DNA from: an uncultured Pontibacter sp.
GTDB lineage: Bacteria > Bacteroidota > Bacteroidia > Cytophagales > Hymenobacteraceae
Direction: 5' to 3'
Length of the DNA: 64,000 bases
Assembly (NCBI RefSeq): GCF_947495565.1
Contig: NZ_CANLZM010000005.1
Span: 212,844 to 276,843, forward strand
Position 1 is the stretch's first letter; every line of letters starts with the position of its first letter. Shown one piece after another: positions 54,864 through 63,920 of the stretch. The notes beneath the pieces are model-generated. The model searched no databases and was not told the DNA's origin. It saw nothing but the letters and a program-made list of their open reading frames with translations. The translations under genes and the position numbers were made by a program.

Positions 54864-55526
54864 TTATACTTTTAACTGCTCTGGCCGCTTCTCAGTGAGG
54901 GCATCCCGCAGCTTGACAAAAACAGAAAGCGAAATCTGGAAGACCGGACTCAAAATAAGAGTATAGAGAAATGTAACGATGTGCACAGGCCCGCCCAGCA
55001 GGAACCCGATTATTAAGATAATACTTTCAACGGCAATTCGCGCCTGGCTAACTGATAGTTTAGTACGATCTGAAATCGTGAGCATAAAGCCATCGCGCGG
55101 GCCTGCACCAATACCGCCCGCCACATATAAGCCACCCGCCAAACCGATAATAAGTATGGCTAACAACAGCCACGCATAATCGAACCAGGTATGGCTTGCC
55201 TCCGGAAGTATGTCTAGCCACAGGAAAAAATCCATGAAGGGGCCTATCAGCAAAGCATTGAGAAATGTGCCGATGTTAATGTATTTCCGGCTGATGGACA
55301 GCGAGACAAGTATAACTGCCATTCCCACAATGACGCTCCAGGTGCCGATGCTCCAGCCGAATTTATCTGACAGGGCCACATTGAGCACATCCCATGGGTG
55401 CAAGCCCAGGTGCTGAATCTTTACGGCAATAGCAATGCCCAAGCCAAACAGCATCAAGCCCAGGAAAAAGAAAGTATAATGTATTACCCAGTTGCGCAGG
55501 GTATCAGATTTTGTAGACAATGCCAT
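54864..55526 (-). CDS. YczE/YitT-like integral membrane protein
   Basis: The 220-residue protein has five or six membrane helices; it contains GLGIAIAVKIQHLGLHPWDVLN near the start and VAGGIGAGPRDGFML in the middle, signatures of the YczE/YyaS group. Function of the family is poorly defined. Monocistronic. Confidence 0.8.
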   Translation of the reverse strand: MALSTKSDTLRNWVIHYTFFFLGLMLFGLGIAIAVKIQHLGLHPWDVLNVALSDKFGWSIGTWSVIVGMAVILVSLSISRKYINIGTFLNALLIGPFMDFFLWLDILPEASHTWFDYAWLLLAILIIGLAGGLYVAGGIGAGPRDGFMLTISDRTKLSVSQARIAVESIILIIGFLLGGPVHIVTFLYTLILSPVFQISLSVFVKLRDALTEKRPEQLKV

Positions 55527-55592
55527 ACTGCAAGCTTAAGCAAATCTGCCGATACTGTTGCCTCACTTCAACAAAAAACCGGGTGCTGCTGA

Positions 55593-55625
55593 TAAAAAAA
55601 TCCCCGCCATTGGTGGCAGGGATTT
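55593..55625 (-). terminator. Terminator of the outer-membrane barrel gene
   Basis: Stem 55598-55604 with 55619-55625 and inner 55606-55609 with 55614-55617, single-base bulges, U-run on the minus strand. Confidence 0.8.
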
Positions 55626-55667
55626 CCGGTAGATAAAGTAGCTAGGTAGTAGTAATATTTTTGAAGC

Positions 55668-58163
55668 TTACATGCCGCCGGCTCCGCCGTTGCCGTCGCC
55701 TTGCTTGGTATCGTCGTTGCGGATGCTGCGCTTGCGGCGTGGTTTCGATTTCTCCATTTTGCCGAAGCGGTAATCGAAGGTGACACGGGCGCCACGGTTA
55801 TAGTTGTTGATGCGCATACGCTGCGTAAAGTCGATAGCCTCTACGTCATTGTTCATCTTCAGGCTCTTACGGAACGGGTTGTCTAGGCCTACGCTTAAAC
55901 CGCCTTTGCCCTCAAACAGCTCTTTCTTGAATGCCAAAGTATGGTAAGAGAAGGAAGCAAAGCGGCCTTGCAGCTGTACTCTGCGGGAGTTGAAGCCACC
56001 GTTAAACTGGGCGCTGAAGCCTTTGCCAAAGTCGTAAGAGGTGTTACCGTTGATATTGTACATCCAGCCGCTGTTCTCATACTGCGAGCTCTTCAGGTCT
56101 ACAAAGTAGATGTTGGAGCTGCCGCTAACAGACCATGCTTTTACCGGTTTAACAGATCCATACAAGCTTATGCCATAGGTCTTGTTCTCTGCTACGTTCG
56201 CAAAAGTCAGGATAGTGTTATCGCCCTCTAACTGCGGCACCGTTTCTATGGCGTTGTTGGTTTCGCGCATGTATAAGTTGGCACTGATAGAAGATGTTTT
56301 AAAGTAGGTGCTGTAACCCATTTCAAACAGGTTGGTCAGCTCTGCATCCAGGTATGGGTTGCCGCGTACCACTGTGCCCGGTGCTTGCTCCTGGTCAAAA
56401 GGGTTCAGGTAAAATAGCGACGGACGCTGGATTCGCTGTGTAAAGTTAGCTTTTAGCGTATGCTTCTCCTTTAAAGTATAAGACAAAGCCACACTCGGGA
56501 TCAGGTTGTTATAACTGTCGGAATAAGTAGTTCTTCTAAAGCCACCATCTGCTAGTACCTGAACGTAGTCGCCTTCAATCTCGGTTTGCTCAAAGCGGGC
56601 GCCTACTTTTACATTCACTTTTTTAACGGCAAAGCCATAGGTGAAATAAGAGGCATACACATCTTGGGCATAGTCAAAATTCAGGTTGCTGCTGTTTTCA
56701 TCCACAAAGGTGATGCTGCGGTAAAAGCCATCACTTTCAACATCTCTGAAAATGGTTTTGGCACCAAGCTCCAGGTTGGTCTTGTTCTCGAACGGGTGCA
56801 TGTAATCCGCCTGGAAGGTAAGCTCGTTGTTACCGCCATCGTTGGTGTTGCGCTGCAGGTAGAACGGTAGCTGGCCGTCAGTATAGCGGTCTTGGTAGTT
56901 GCGGGTGTCGGTGTCGGTCATGGTGTACTGCGACAGAATAGCCAACTCGTGCCCTTGCTTGCCGAAGGTATGGATGAAATCCAGGTTCACATCAGTGCCC
57001 AATCGTTTGTTTCTGTTTTCGATATCCGTGTTGTACGTATAAGCAGGGTCTTCCACGCCTCCCTCTGTAAGAAACTGCGTCTGGTCGTTCTGCATCTTAA
57101 ACTCACCACCATTGCGGCGCACGCCACCGGAAAGGCTGTTCTTGGCGTTAATATCATAATCAAAGCCGAGCTGCGCATTCATAAACGCTCCACGGATTTC
57201 GGTATCACCGTACTGCTCCCGAATTCTTCTTGTCTCTTCCGGGTCGTTAAAAGCAGTGATGTTGCTCATGTCGCCGTGGTTGTAGAAATGCACTCCGCTG
57301 GCGCTGGCGTTAATGCCCAGTTTGCCACGGCGCACATTCAGGCTGCCGTTGCCGTTGCTGGCGCGGGTACCGGCTGTTGCGCTAACAGAACCGCTTATGC
57401 CTTCCAGGCCGCTGTCTTTTTTGGTGATGATGTTGATGATACCGGCCGTGCCCTCAGCATCATACTTGGCCGAAGGGCTGGTAATCACCTCCACGGTTTT
57501 AATCATATCAGCCGGAATCTGCTTGAGGGCATCGGCCACGCTGCCCGCCATGATAGACGAAGGTTTGTTGTTGATGAGCACGCGAACGTTACCACTGCCG
57601 CGCAACTGCACGTTGCCGTCTGTGTCCACGCTCAGCGAAGGTACTTTCTGCAGCACATCGGCGGCGTTGCCACCTGCGTTGGTAATGTCTTTCTCGGCGT
57701 TGTATACGGTGCGGTCAATCTTTTCTTCCACCAGAGGCTTTTCGCCGGTAATAACCACTTCGCTCAGTTTTTGGGCATCCGATGCCAGTGAAACAGTACC
57801 CACATTCACCTCCGCGTAATCAGAGGAAACAGTTACGTTCTCCACTGCCTGCTGCTGATATCCCAGAAAAGAAACATTGAGTTTATACTTGCCAACCCCT
57901 ACTTTCTGGATTGAAAAGCGCCCTTTGTCATCGGCCATGGTGCCATCTATGGGCTTGCCTGTGCTTAGGTTGATGAGTGCCACAGTGGCAAACTCTACCG
58001 GCTGCTTTGTTTCGGCATCCAGTACCACGCCACTTATTTTAGCGTTGCCTTTCGGGCTAGCCATGGCTGCTTGCTGCTGTTGCGGCCTTGCCTGTTGCGG
58101 TGCCTGTGCTAATGCTGCCGTGGTGCTCAGCCCCAGCAGGATCAATAGTATATTCTTCTTCAT
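55668..58163 (-). CDS. TonB-dependent receptor-like outer-membrane beta-barrel protein
   Basis: The 831-residue protein has a signal peptide (cleaved near ALAQ) and a Gln-rich linker. A carboxypeptidase-regulatory-like domain (about 40-125) has ISGVVLDAETKQPVEFATV, and a plug (about 125-245) has EVVITGEKPLVEEKIDRTVYN and MIKTVEVITSPSAKYDAEGTAGIINI. An OMP_b-brl_3-type barrel fills the rest. The C-terminal tail is Lys/Arg- then Gly-rich (GDGNGGAGGM), beyond the last barrel strand, and is unusual. Substrate unknown; the family is common in this phylum and is not SusC (no SusD partner). Confidence 0.88.
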   Translation of the reverse strand: MKKNILLILLGLSTTAALAQAPQQARPQQQQAAMASPKGNAKISGVVLDAETKQPVEFATVALINLSTGKPIDGTMADDKGRFSIQKVGVGKYKLNVSFLGYQQQAVENVTVSSDYAEVNVGTVSLASDAQKLSEVVITGEKPLVEEKIDRTVYNAEKDITNAGGNAADVLQKVPSLSVDTDGNVQLRGSGNVRVLINNKPSSIMAGSVADALKQIPADMIKTVEVITSPSAKYDAEGTAGIINIITKKDSGLEGISGSVSATAGTRASNGNGSLNVRRGKLGINASASGVHFYNHGDMSNITAFNDPEETRRIREQYGDTEIRGAFMNAQLGFDYDINAKNSLSGGVRRNGGEFKMQNDQTQFLTEGGVEDPAYTYNTDIENRNKRLGTDVNLDFIHTFGKQGHELAILSQYTMTDTDTRNYQDRYTDGQLPFYLQRNTNDGGNNELTFQADYMHPFENKTNLELGAKTIFRDVESDGFYRSITFVDENSSNLNFDYAQDVYASYFTYGFAVKKVNVKVGARFEQTEIEGDYVQVLADGGFRRTTYSDSYNNLIPSVALSYTLKEKHTLKANFTQRIQRPSLFYLNPFDQEQAPGTVVRGNPYLDAELTNLFEMGYSTYFKTSSISANLYMRETNNAIETVPQLEGDNTILTFANVAENKTYGISLYGSVKPVKAWSVSGSSNIYFVDLKSSQYENSGWMYNINGNTSYDFGKGFSAQFNGGFNSRRVQLQGRFASFSYHTLAFKKELFEGKGGLSVGLDNPFRKSLKMNNDVEAIDFTQRMRINNYNRGARVTFDYRFGKMEKSKPRRKRSIRNDDTKQGDGNGGAGGM

Positions 58164-58683
58164 AGTTTTTGTATTTTGGTAGTAGGTTGGCTTTGGTCTG
58201 TAAAAATCTTCATAATCGCTTTCTCTAGTTCCTCACATTACAAAGTAACATTGGATATTTGTACTGCTAAAACAGAATATACCAATGCTCTGCATTTCTA
58301 TATGAAGAGGCACTAGCAGACGATAAGTAGTTGGAAGCAAGATATAGCGATTTGGTCGGGAGAAGGCAGAAAAGGGGGGATTTGCGGCGCAAATATCTGT
58401 TCATAGCCTTCATGCTTCTTTGCAGCCGATTTTCATTATTCAGTTGCCTTACAAGAGATTTGTGATTGTAATTAATCAGCTGTTTCAGAAATTTATAAGC
58501 CTTAGCTACTGCTCTAAGTTAATTTGCCTGAAAGTATAGATTAGTTTAGACAAGCCTTTGAATAAGTTTTAACGCCCGAATAAGCCGTCTTTCAAGTGTA
58601 AAATTAGTTGCGAGCAGCATGGGAGGAAAGTATAAAATCTAAAAAAAGTAGCTGCTGTTTATCCTTCTTTCCAGATCTCTTAC
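58164..58683. other. Spacer between barrel gene and sulfur operon, nothing coding
   Basis: About 520 bases upstream of the S-box leader. A+T-rich, with two AAGTATA words near its end. The minus-strand frame at 58639-58869 is the antisense of the riboswitch and is rejected. Confidence 0.55.
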
Positions 58684-58691
58684 TACATTTG
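58684..58691 (+). promoter_or_regulatory. Candidate -7 box for the sulfite-assimilation operon
   Basis: TACATTTG fits TAnnTTTG and would start the transcript at about 58697, about 20 bases before the P1 stem of the riboswitch. No clear -33 TTG. Confidence 0.45.
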
Positions 58692-58718
58692 CCTTGAATA
58701 CGATTGCTAACGCAAGAG

Positions 58719-58819
58719 ATTTATAGACGAAGAGGCGAGAGAACAGGCTCCCTGACCCTCTGGCAACCATCCGCTTCGGAAAGGTGCCACATCCTGCCCA
58801 ACCAAGGGAAAATATAAAT
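58719..58819 (+). promoter_or_regulatory. S-box (SAM-I) riboswitch
   Basis: Core S-box elements in order: GAGGCGAGAGAAC-type P2 side, GCTCCCTGACCCTC, the invariant TGGCAACCA (58761-58769), a CGCTTCGG hairpin, and AAGGTGCCA-ATCC (58781-58794). P1 is ATTTATA (58719-58725) pairing with TATAAAT (58813-58819). The 3' strand of P1 ends 9 bases before the ATG of the first small ORF, so SAM binding could hide its ribosome entry site. SAM would thus lower expression of the sulfur genes when methionine/SAM is high. Confidence 0.88.
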
Positions 58820-58828
58820 AGAAAATCC

Positions 58829-58942
58829 ATGAGCACACCACACTTTATATTTGCACCCGGAAGCAGCATATCTTTAAACGCTGTAGCTTTCTTTCCTGCC
58901 GCCGCTTCTAAAGCGATGTGTTGTTGCTGTTGTTTCTGCTAA
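58829..58942 (+). CDS. Leader peptide ORF 1, ending in five consecutive cysteines
   Basis: 37 codons starting 9 bases after the riboswitch. The middle is unremarkable; the end encodes M-C-C-C-C-C-F-C then stop (six Cys in the last seven residues). A Cys-run directly before the stop is what an attenuation leader would need to sense cysteinyl-tRNA supply for a cysteine-biosynthesis operon. No domain. Translation is not proven; the case rests on position, start spacing and the Cys run. Confidence 0.6.
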   Translation: MSTPHFIFAPGSSISLNAVAFFPAAASKAMCCCCCFC

Positions 58943-58977
58943 GAGAAACCCCATTCCTTTTTTGGCCATTAGTTCCT

Positions 58978-59000
58978 GAGCTGTGCCTGCCGCAGTTTTT
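58978..59000 (+). terminator. Weak terminator-like hairpin between the two leader ORFs
   Basis: Stem 58981-58985 with 58991-58995 (one G-U), extendable by GAG/TTT wobble pairs, then a five-base T-run. It is 35 bases after the stop of leader ORF 1, a suitable place for an attenuator. Weak by itself. Confidence 0.3.
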
Positions 59001-59024
59001 GGCCTTATCTCTCTTTTTTATTAG

Positions 59025-59222
59025 ATGCCGGTTGCCTGGAAAGGTGAAGTTATACTTTCTTTTTTAGGCGCTGGCGCACAGCAACTTGGTATGCGCACAG
59101 CACCACATTCATACGTTCGTCCAATCAATTTTTCAGCTGCGGCTCGTGCTGCGGTAGCTTCTTCTTACATGCCAGCCTGCTGTTGTTGTAGCCAGCCTGC
59201 CGAGGTCATGTGTGCCCGCTAA
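59025..59222 (+). CDS. Leader peptide ORF 2, with a four-cysteine run near its end
   Basis: 65 codons. The C-terminus reads PACCCCSQPAEVMCAR, i.e. another Cys-run 14 to 11 codons before the stop. There is no recognisable domain. It repeats the theme of leader ORF 1 within the same 5' region of the sulfite reductase gene. Its stop lies 117 bases before the reductase ATG. Translation not proven. Confidence 0.5.
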   Translation: MPVAWKGEVILSFLGAGAQQLGMRTAPHSYVRPINFSAAARAAVASSYMPACCCCSQPAEVMCAR

Positions 59223-59338
59223 GGTTTCTCCCATACTTCTATACCTATACCTCATCACGCATGCTAAAGCGCGTGGTTGGGGGAATATATTTTCAGAACA
59301 GGAGCCGCTCCGGCGGTTATCCAAGCCATACCAATACC

Positions 59339-61435
59339 ATGCAAAGTTTCAGAACTGAACTAGAAAACCCGCTTGTAGAAAAGGATATTATCGAGCTGGA
59401 AAAGAAAATCCGGCTCTACCGCGAAGGCAAGCTTCAGGAAGATAAATTCAAGAGCCTGCGCCTGGCGCGCGGGGTTTACGGCCAGCGGCAGCTGGGGGCG
59501 CAGATGGTGCGTATCAAACTGCCGTTCGGCAAACTGACTACCCAGCAGTTGCTGCGTATTGCCGCCATCTCCGACGAGTACGCAACAGGCAATCTCCACC
59601 TGACCACGCGCCAGGATATCCAGATCCATTACGTGAGCCTGGACCGCACCCCCGAGCTTTGGGCCAAGCTGGAGCAGGACGATATTACCCTGCGCGAAGC
59701 CTGCGGCAACACCGTGCGCAACGTGACGGCCTCGCCCGAAGCTGGCATCGACCCGAACGAGCCTTTCGAGGTGTCGCCGTACGCGGATGCTACCTTCCGC
59801 TACTTCCTGCGCAACCCGATTTGCCAGGACATGGGCCGCAAGTTTAAAATGTCGTTCTCGTCCAGCAACTCAGATACGGCCCTTTCTTACATGCATGACC
59901 TGGGTTTTATACCTAAGATAAAAGACGGTGTGCGTGGCTTTAAAGTGATGATTGGCGGCGGATTGGGAGAACAGCCAGCACTGGCGCATACCGCTTTTGA
60001 GTTTCTTGCTTATGATCAGGTAATTCCTTTCATTGAAGGCGTGCTGCGCATTTTCGACCGCTACGGCGAGCGCAACAACCGGAATAAGGCGCGCTTTAAA
60101 TATCTGATCGCGAAGCTGGGGCTGGAGGAAGTGCTGCGCCTGGTTAACGAAGAGTATAAAGCGCTCAAATCGCATAGTTTTCCGGTGGATCAAAGTATAG
60201 ATTTTACGCCTGCACCGCCGCTTGCCACCGAAACACCGGACTTCGTGATCGAGGACACCGACAAGTATGAAAAGTGGTTGAAAACAAACGTGTTCCGGCA
60301 AAAGCAGGAGGGATATTTCGGTATTTACATAAAAGTGCAGATAGGCGATATCAGCAGCGATACGGCCCGTGCGTTGGCGCCAATGGTGCAAGGCTTTGCG
60401 GCCGATGAGCTGCGCGTAACACAAGGGCAGAACCTGCTCCTGAAATTTGTGCGTGAGGAGGCTTTGCCATACTTCTTTGCAACACTGGATGCACTTGGCC
60501 TTGCCGAGCCCGGTTTCAACAGCCTCTCCGACATCACAACATGCCCGGGCAACGATACCTGTAACCTGGGCATCTCAAACAGTACCAATATCACCAAAGT
60601 GCTGGAGCAGGTTATCGTTTCTGAATATCCGCAGTTGCTCTTTAACACCAATATCAAAATAAAGATAAGCGGCTGTATGAATTCCTGAGGACAGCACGGC
60701 ATGGCCAACCTGGGTTTCCATGGGTCGTCGTTGAAAAGCGGGAAAAGCGTGGTGCCAGCGCTTCAGGTGCTGCTGGGCGGTGGAACTGTGAACAACGGCG
60801 AAGGGCGCATTGCGCAGAAACTGCTGAAGGTGCCAAGCAAACGAGGTTCCGAGGTGCTGCGTTATGTGCTGAACGATTATCTGACAAACAAGCAGGAAGC
60901 CGAGCGATTTAACGCATACTATGACCGCAATGGCAAGGATTATTTTTACCAGCTGCTCAAGCCGCTCACAGACCTAAGCACGCTAACACCGGATGACTTT
61001 ATTGACTGGGGCCACGAGGCTGGTTTCCAGCCGGCGATTGGAGTAGGCGAGTGCGCCGGGGTGATGATAGACCTGGTAGCCACGCTGCTGTATGAGGCTG
61101 ACGAAAAGCTGGAGTGGGCCGGAGAAGCCTTTAAGAAGCAGCGTTTTGCTGACGCGCTATACTATGGCTACGCTGCCTTTGTGAGTACTGCTAAGGCGCT
61201 GCTGCTGGATAAAAACGTGAGCACCACCACGCAGCACAGCATTTTACAGGAGTTTGATACGCATTTTGTAGAAACCGGCACCTTCACCTTCGAGTCTGAT
61301 TTTAAGAGCAAAGTGCTGGCAATAAACAAGCAGGAACCCTCTGAGGCTTTCGCACAGGAGTACCTGAGCCAGGCGCTGCTGTTCCTGCAACACGCCACCC
61401 GCTACAGGCGAGAGACAAAGTATGTGAATGAGTAA
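59339..61435 (+). CDS. Siroheme nitrite/sulfite reductase with an in-frame TGA at the fourth cluster cysteine
   Basis: Reduces sulfite to sulfide (or nitrite to ammonia) with siroheme and a 4Fe-4S cluster. Start chosen at ATG 59339; the longer frame to 59210 overlaps leader ORF 2. The reading frame is 698 codons including one TGA at codon 450 (60686-60688). Cluster ligands: C402 and C408 in TTCPGNDTC, C446 in SGCMNS, then TGA exactly where C-GQHG is expected. The frame continues with GQHGMANLGFHGSS, so both halves match one protein. The last part (about 560-690) is a HEPN-like helical domain seen in Bacteroidota homologues. A TGA-for-Cys change could be selenocysteine, a disabling mutation or an error. 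Confidence 0.8.
60700..60722 (+). promoter_or_regulatory. SECIS-like hairpin after the in-frame TGA
   Basis: A stem of CATGG (60700-60704) with CCATG (60718-60722), an internal mismatch, then AAC with GTT and an apical CTGG loop (60710-60713), about 22-25 bases after the TGA. Bacterial SECIS elements sit in this distance range with a G in the apical loop. The coding constraint of the conserved GQHGMANLGFHG segment may produce this by chance. Confidence 0.25.
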
Positions 61436-61532
61436 TTGGGTGCATGTGTGAATAGGTCTTGCACAGATTTATTTAGCCTCCATCTATCATCAATTATTCA
61501 CGCAATCACTCATTCACGCATTCAATACTAAA

Positions 61533-62375
61533 ATGATCATGGCATCAAGAAGAAAAGAAATAGGAAGTGCGGCCGGAAAGGCGTTGAGCGCAGCAAAATA
61601 TAGTGTACCAAAACTGACACTGGTAGGAACGGGCCCCGGCTCTGAGGACCTGATTACGCTGAAGGGAGTAAAGGCGCTGCAGCAGGCCGATGCCATACTT
61701 TACGATGCGCTGGTAAATCCGGAGCTGCTAAAGTATGCCCCCGCTGATGTGCCAAAGATTTTTGTGGGCAAACGTGCCGGGGCGCACCATCTTACGCAGG
61801 AGGAGATTAATAACCTGATTGTAGATTTTGCCTTTACCTATGGGCACGTGGTGCGCCTGAAAGGCGGCGATTCCTTTGTGTTCGGGCGCGGCTACGAAGA
61901 ACTGGTCCATGCCGATACGTTTAACATCCAGACGCAGGTAGTGCCGGGCATTTCCAGCGCTATTGCGGTGCCGGAGCTGCAGCAGGTGCCTCTTACGGTG
62001 CGCGGCGTAAACGAAAGCTTCTGGGTGATAACCGGGACAACCAGCTCAGGCGTAATCTCGGCAGACGTGGCGCAGGCAACCCAAACAAACGCGACGGTGA
62101 TTATTTTAATGGGAGTGAGTAAGCTTGCGGAAATTTCGGAGATCTTCACCGCGGCCGGCAAAGCCGATACCCCTGTTGCTGTTATCCAAAACGGTTCGCT
62201 GCCCAACGAAAAGATAGCGCTAGGCAACGTGAACAACATTGTGGCGCGGGTGGCAAGCAAAGGCGTTGGCGCACCGGCCATTATCGTGATTGGGGAAGTG
62301 GTAAATTACCACCCGGCCCTGCGCTATACCCTGGCGCTGCAACAGCAGCAAGAGCTGGTTTCTGAGCAAGTATAA
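61533..62375 (+). CDS. cobA: Uroporphyrinogen-III C-methyltransferase
   Basis: SAM-dependent methylation of uroporphyrinogen III at C-2 and C-7 to precorrin-2, on the way to siroheme. The 280-residue protein starts (ATG 61533 or 61539) with a Lys/Arg-rich extension; the tetrapyrrole methylase fold has VGTGPGSEDLITLKG, DAILYDALV, RLKGGDSFVFGRGYEE, VVPGISSAIAVP and MGVSKL. Directly between sulfite reductase and the siroheme synthase fusion, so it supplies the reductase cofactor. Confidence 0.94.
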   Translation: MIMASRRKEIGSAAGKALSAAKYSVPKLTLVGTGPGSEDLITLKGVKALQQADAILYDALVNPELLKYAPADVPKIFVGKRAGAHHLTQEEINNLIVDFAFTYGHVVRLKGGDSFVFGRGYEELVHADTFNIQTQVVPGISSAIAVPELQQVPLTVRGVNESFWVITGTTSSGVISADVAQATQTNATVIILMGVSKLAEISEIFTAAGKADTPVAVIQNGSLPNEKIALGNVNNIVARVASKGVGAPAIIVIGEVVNYHPALRYTLALQQQQELVSEQV

Positions 62376-62390
62376 AGTAGAGAAGTATAA

Positions 62391-63920
62391 ATGAGTGATC
62401 TAAAAGGAGGCGATACGTTGTCCCCGATACCAGCCGCAAAACCTGCCGCCGACTCAAACCCGCTGTTCCCTGTATTCCTGAAGCTGGAGGAGTTGCAAAC
62501 CCTTGTGGTGGGCGGCGGAACCGTAGGCTTGGAAAAGCTTTGGGCTATACTTGCCAATAGCCCAAAGGCTGGCGTGCGCCTGGTTGCCCCCGAAATTCAT
62601 GTGGATATCTGGGCGCTGGCGGCAAAGCACCCGCAGGTGGAGTTAGTGGTGCGCGAGTTTCAGGAGGAAGACCTAGAGGCAAAGGACCTTGTGCTGGTTG
62701 CAACGGATGATAAGCTAATCAACAAGGCTATCCGTGACCTGGCCAAATCCCGGAAAATACTTACCAATGTAGCCGATACGCCGCAGCAATGCGATTTTTA
62801 TCTGGGTTCTGTGGTGCAGAAAGGCAGCCTGAAACTAGGCATCTCTACAAACGGTAAATCTCCCACGGTGGCCAAGCGCGTAAAGGAAGTGCTAAACGAG
62901 GCCTTTCCGGAGGAGATAGACCAGGTGCTTAGCAAAATGGGGAAGATACGGGAGCAGCTGCACGGCGATTTTGCTGCCAAGGTAAAGCAACTGAATGAGT
63001 TGACCGAAGGCCTGGTAGGCGAAGCGCCTAAAAAGAAACCCCGCGTTAACCTTACGTCCGTGCTTGTTGCCGTTTTCTCGGCCATTGCCCTGATGGTAAC
63101 GGGCCACCTGCTTTTTACCTATATTCCGTTTCAGACTATCGGGAATGCTGCCATGGATGTGGCCGGTCAGGTTGATTCCGACATTCTGATGTTTATACTT
63201 GCCGGTTTTGTGGCACAGCTAATTGATGGGGCTCTCGGGATGGCCTACGGCGTAAGCGCGACAACCTTTTTGCTAAGTGTGGGCGTGAGCCCTGTGGCCG
63301 CCAGCGCGAGTGTGCACGCCTCCGAGATTTTTACCTCCGGCGTGTCAGGTTGGATGCACCTGAAGTTTGGGAACGTGAACAACAAGCTCTTCAAGAACAT
63401 TGTGCTGCCAGGCGTACTGGGTTCCATACTTGGGGCTTACCTGCTTTTTAGTTTCGAGGAGTACCTATATGTTATCAAACCACTCGTGGCGGGGTATACC
63501 TTGGTGTTGGGCATACTTATACTTCGGAAAGTGCTGCGCAAGAAAGTGAAGAAAAAGCCCGTGAAGCGGCTCGGCTTTCTGGCAACGGCAGGCGGTTTTC
63601 TCGATGCCATCGGCGGTGGCGGCTGGGGGCCAATCGTATCCTCCACGCTGATTGCCAAGGGGCGCAACCCTATGTATACTATTGGCTCGGTTAACCTGGC
63701 GGAGTTCTTCGTGTCTATTGCCAGCTCAGCCACCTTCATTACGTTTGCCGGTATTTCGCACTGGCAGGTTATACTTGGGCTTATACTTGGCGGCTCCATC
63801 TCGGCACCCATAGGGGCCCGGCTGGCACGTAAACTGCCTGTCAAAACCATGATGATCATTGTAGGCATCGTTGTCATCATCGTCAGCCTGCGGTTAATTG
63901 TAATGGCACTGCCTTTTTAA
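62391..63920 (+). CDS. Fusion of precorrin-2 dehydrogenase/ferrochelatase (CysG-N) with a TauE/SafE transporter
   Basis: 509 residues in two parts. Residues about 20-220 are a siroheme-synthase N-domain: NAD site VVGGGTVGLEKL, DFYLGSVVQKGSLKLGISTNGKSPTVAKRVKE. It oxidises precorrin-2 and inserts iron. Residues about 225-509 form a TauE/SafE (TSUP) sulfite/sulfonate exporter of eight helices, with two related halves (AQLIDGALGMAYGVSATT and GFLDAIGGGGWGPIVSS). A short Lys/Pro linker joins them. It starts 15 bases after cobA. The fusion ties cofactor making to sulfite transport; the direction of transport cannot be read. Confidence 0.9.
   Translation: MSDLKGGDTLSPIPAAKPAADSNPLFPVFLKLEELQTLVVGGGTVGLEKLWAILANSPKAGVRLVAPEIHVDIWALAAKHPQVELVVREFQEEDLEAKDLVLVATDDKLINKAIRDLAKSRKILTNVADTPQQCDFYLGSVVQKGSLKLGISTNGKSPTVAKRVKEVLNEAFPEEIDQVLSKMGKIREQLHGDFAAKVKQLNELTEGLVGEAPKKKPRVNLTSVLVAVFSAIALMVTGHLLFTYIPFQTIGNAAMDVAGQVDSDILMFILAGFVAQLIDGALGMAYGVSATTFLLSVGVSPVAASASVHASEIFTSGVSGWMHLKFGNVNNKLFKNIVLPGVLGSILGAYLLFSFEEYLYVIKPLVAGYTLVLGILILRKVLRKKVKKKPVKRLGFLATAGGFLDAIGGGGWGPIVSSTLIAKGRNPMYTIGSVNLAEFFVSIASSATFITFAGISHWQVILGLILGGSISAPIGARLARKLPVKTMMIIVGIVVIIVSLRLIVMALPF

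Noticed and set aside
56892..57791. 299-codon plus-strand ORF
   Set aside because: Antisense shadow of the outer-membrane barrel gene; the real frame has signal peptide, plug and barrel motifs.
58639..58869. Minus-strand ORF of 76 codons
   Set aside because: Antisense of the S-box riboswitch and its leader ORF; no coding features.
59210..59338. N-terminal extension of the sulfite reductase
   Set aside because: Overlaps leader ORF 2 and lacks family similarity. MQSFRTELENP at 59339 is the natural start.
60701..61435. Separate gene for the second half of the sulfite reductase
   Set aside because: Same frame as the upstream part, and the 12 bases between TGA and this ATG encode the conserved GQHG block. 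It is one reading frame interrupted by TGA.
61480..61530. Repeated TCACGCA/TCACTCATTCACGC strings before cobA
   Set aside because: Short, irregular and only two or three copies; more likely slippage than a functional array.
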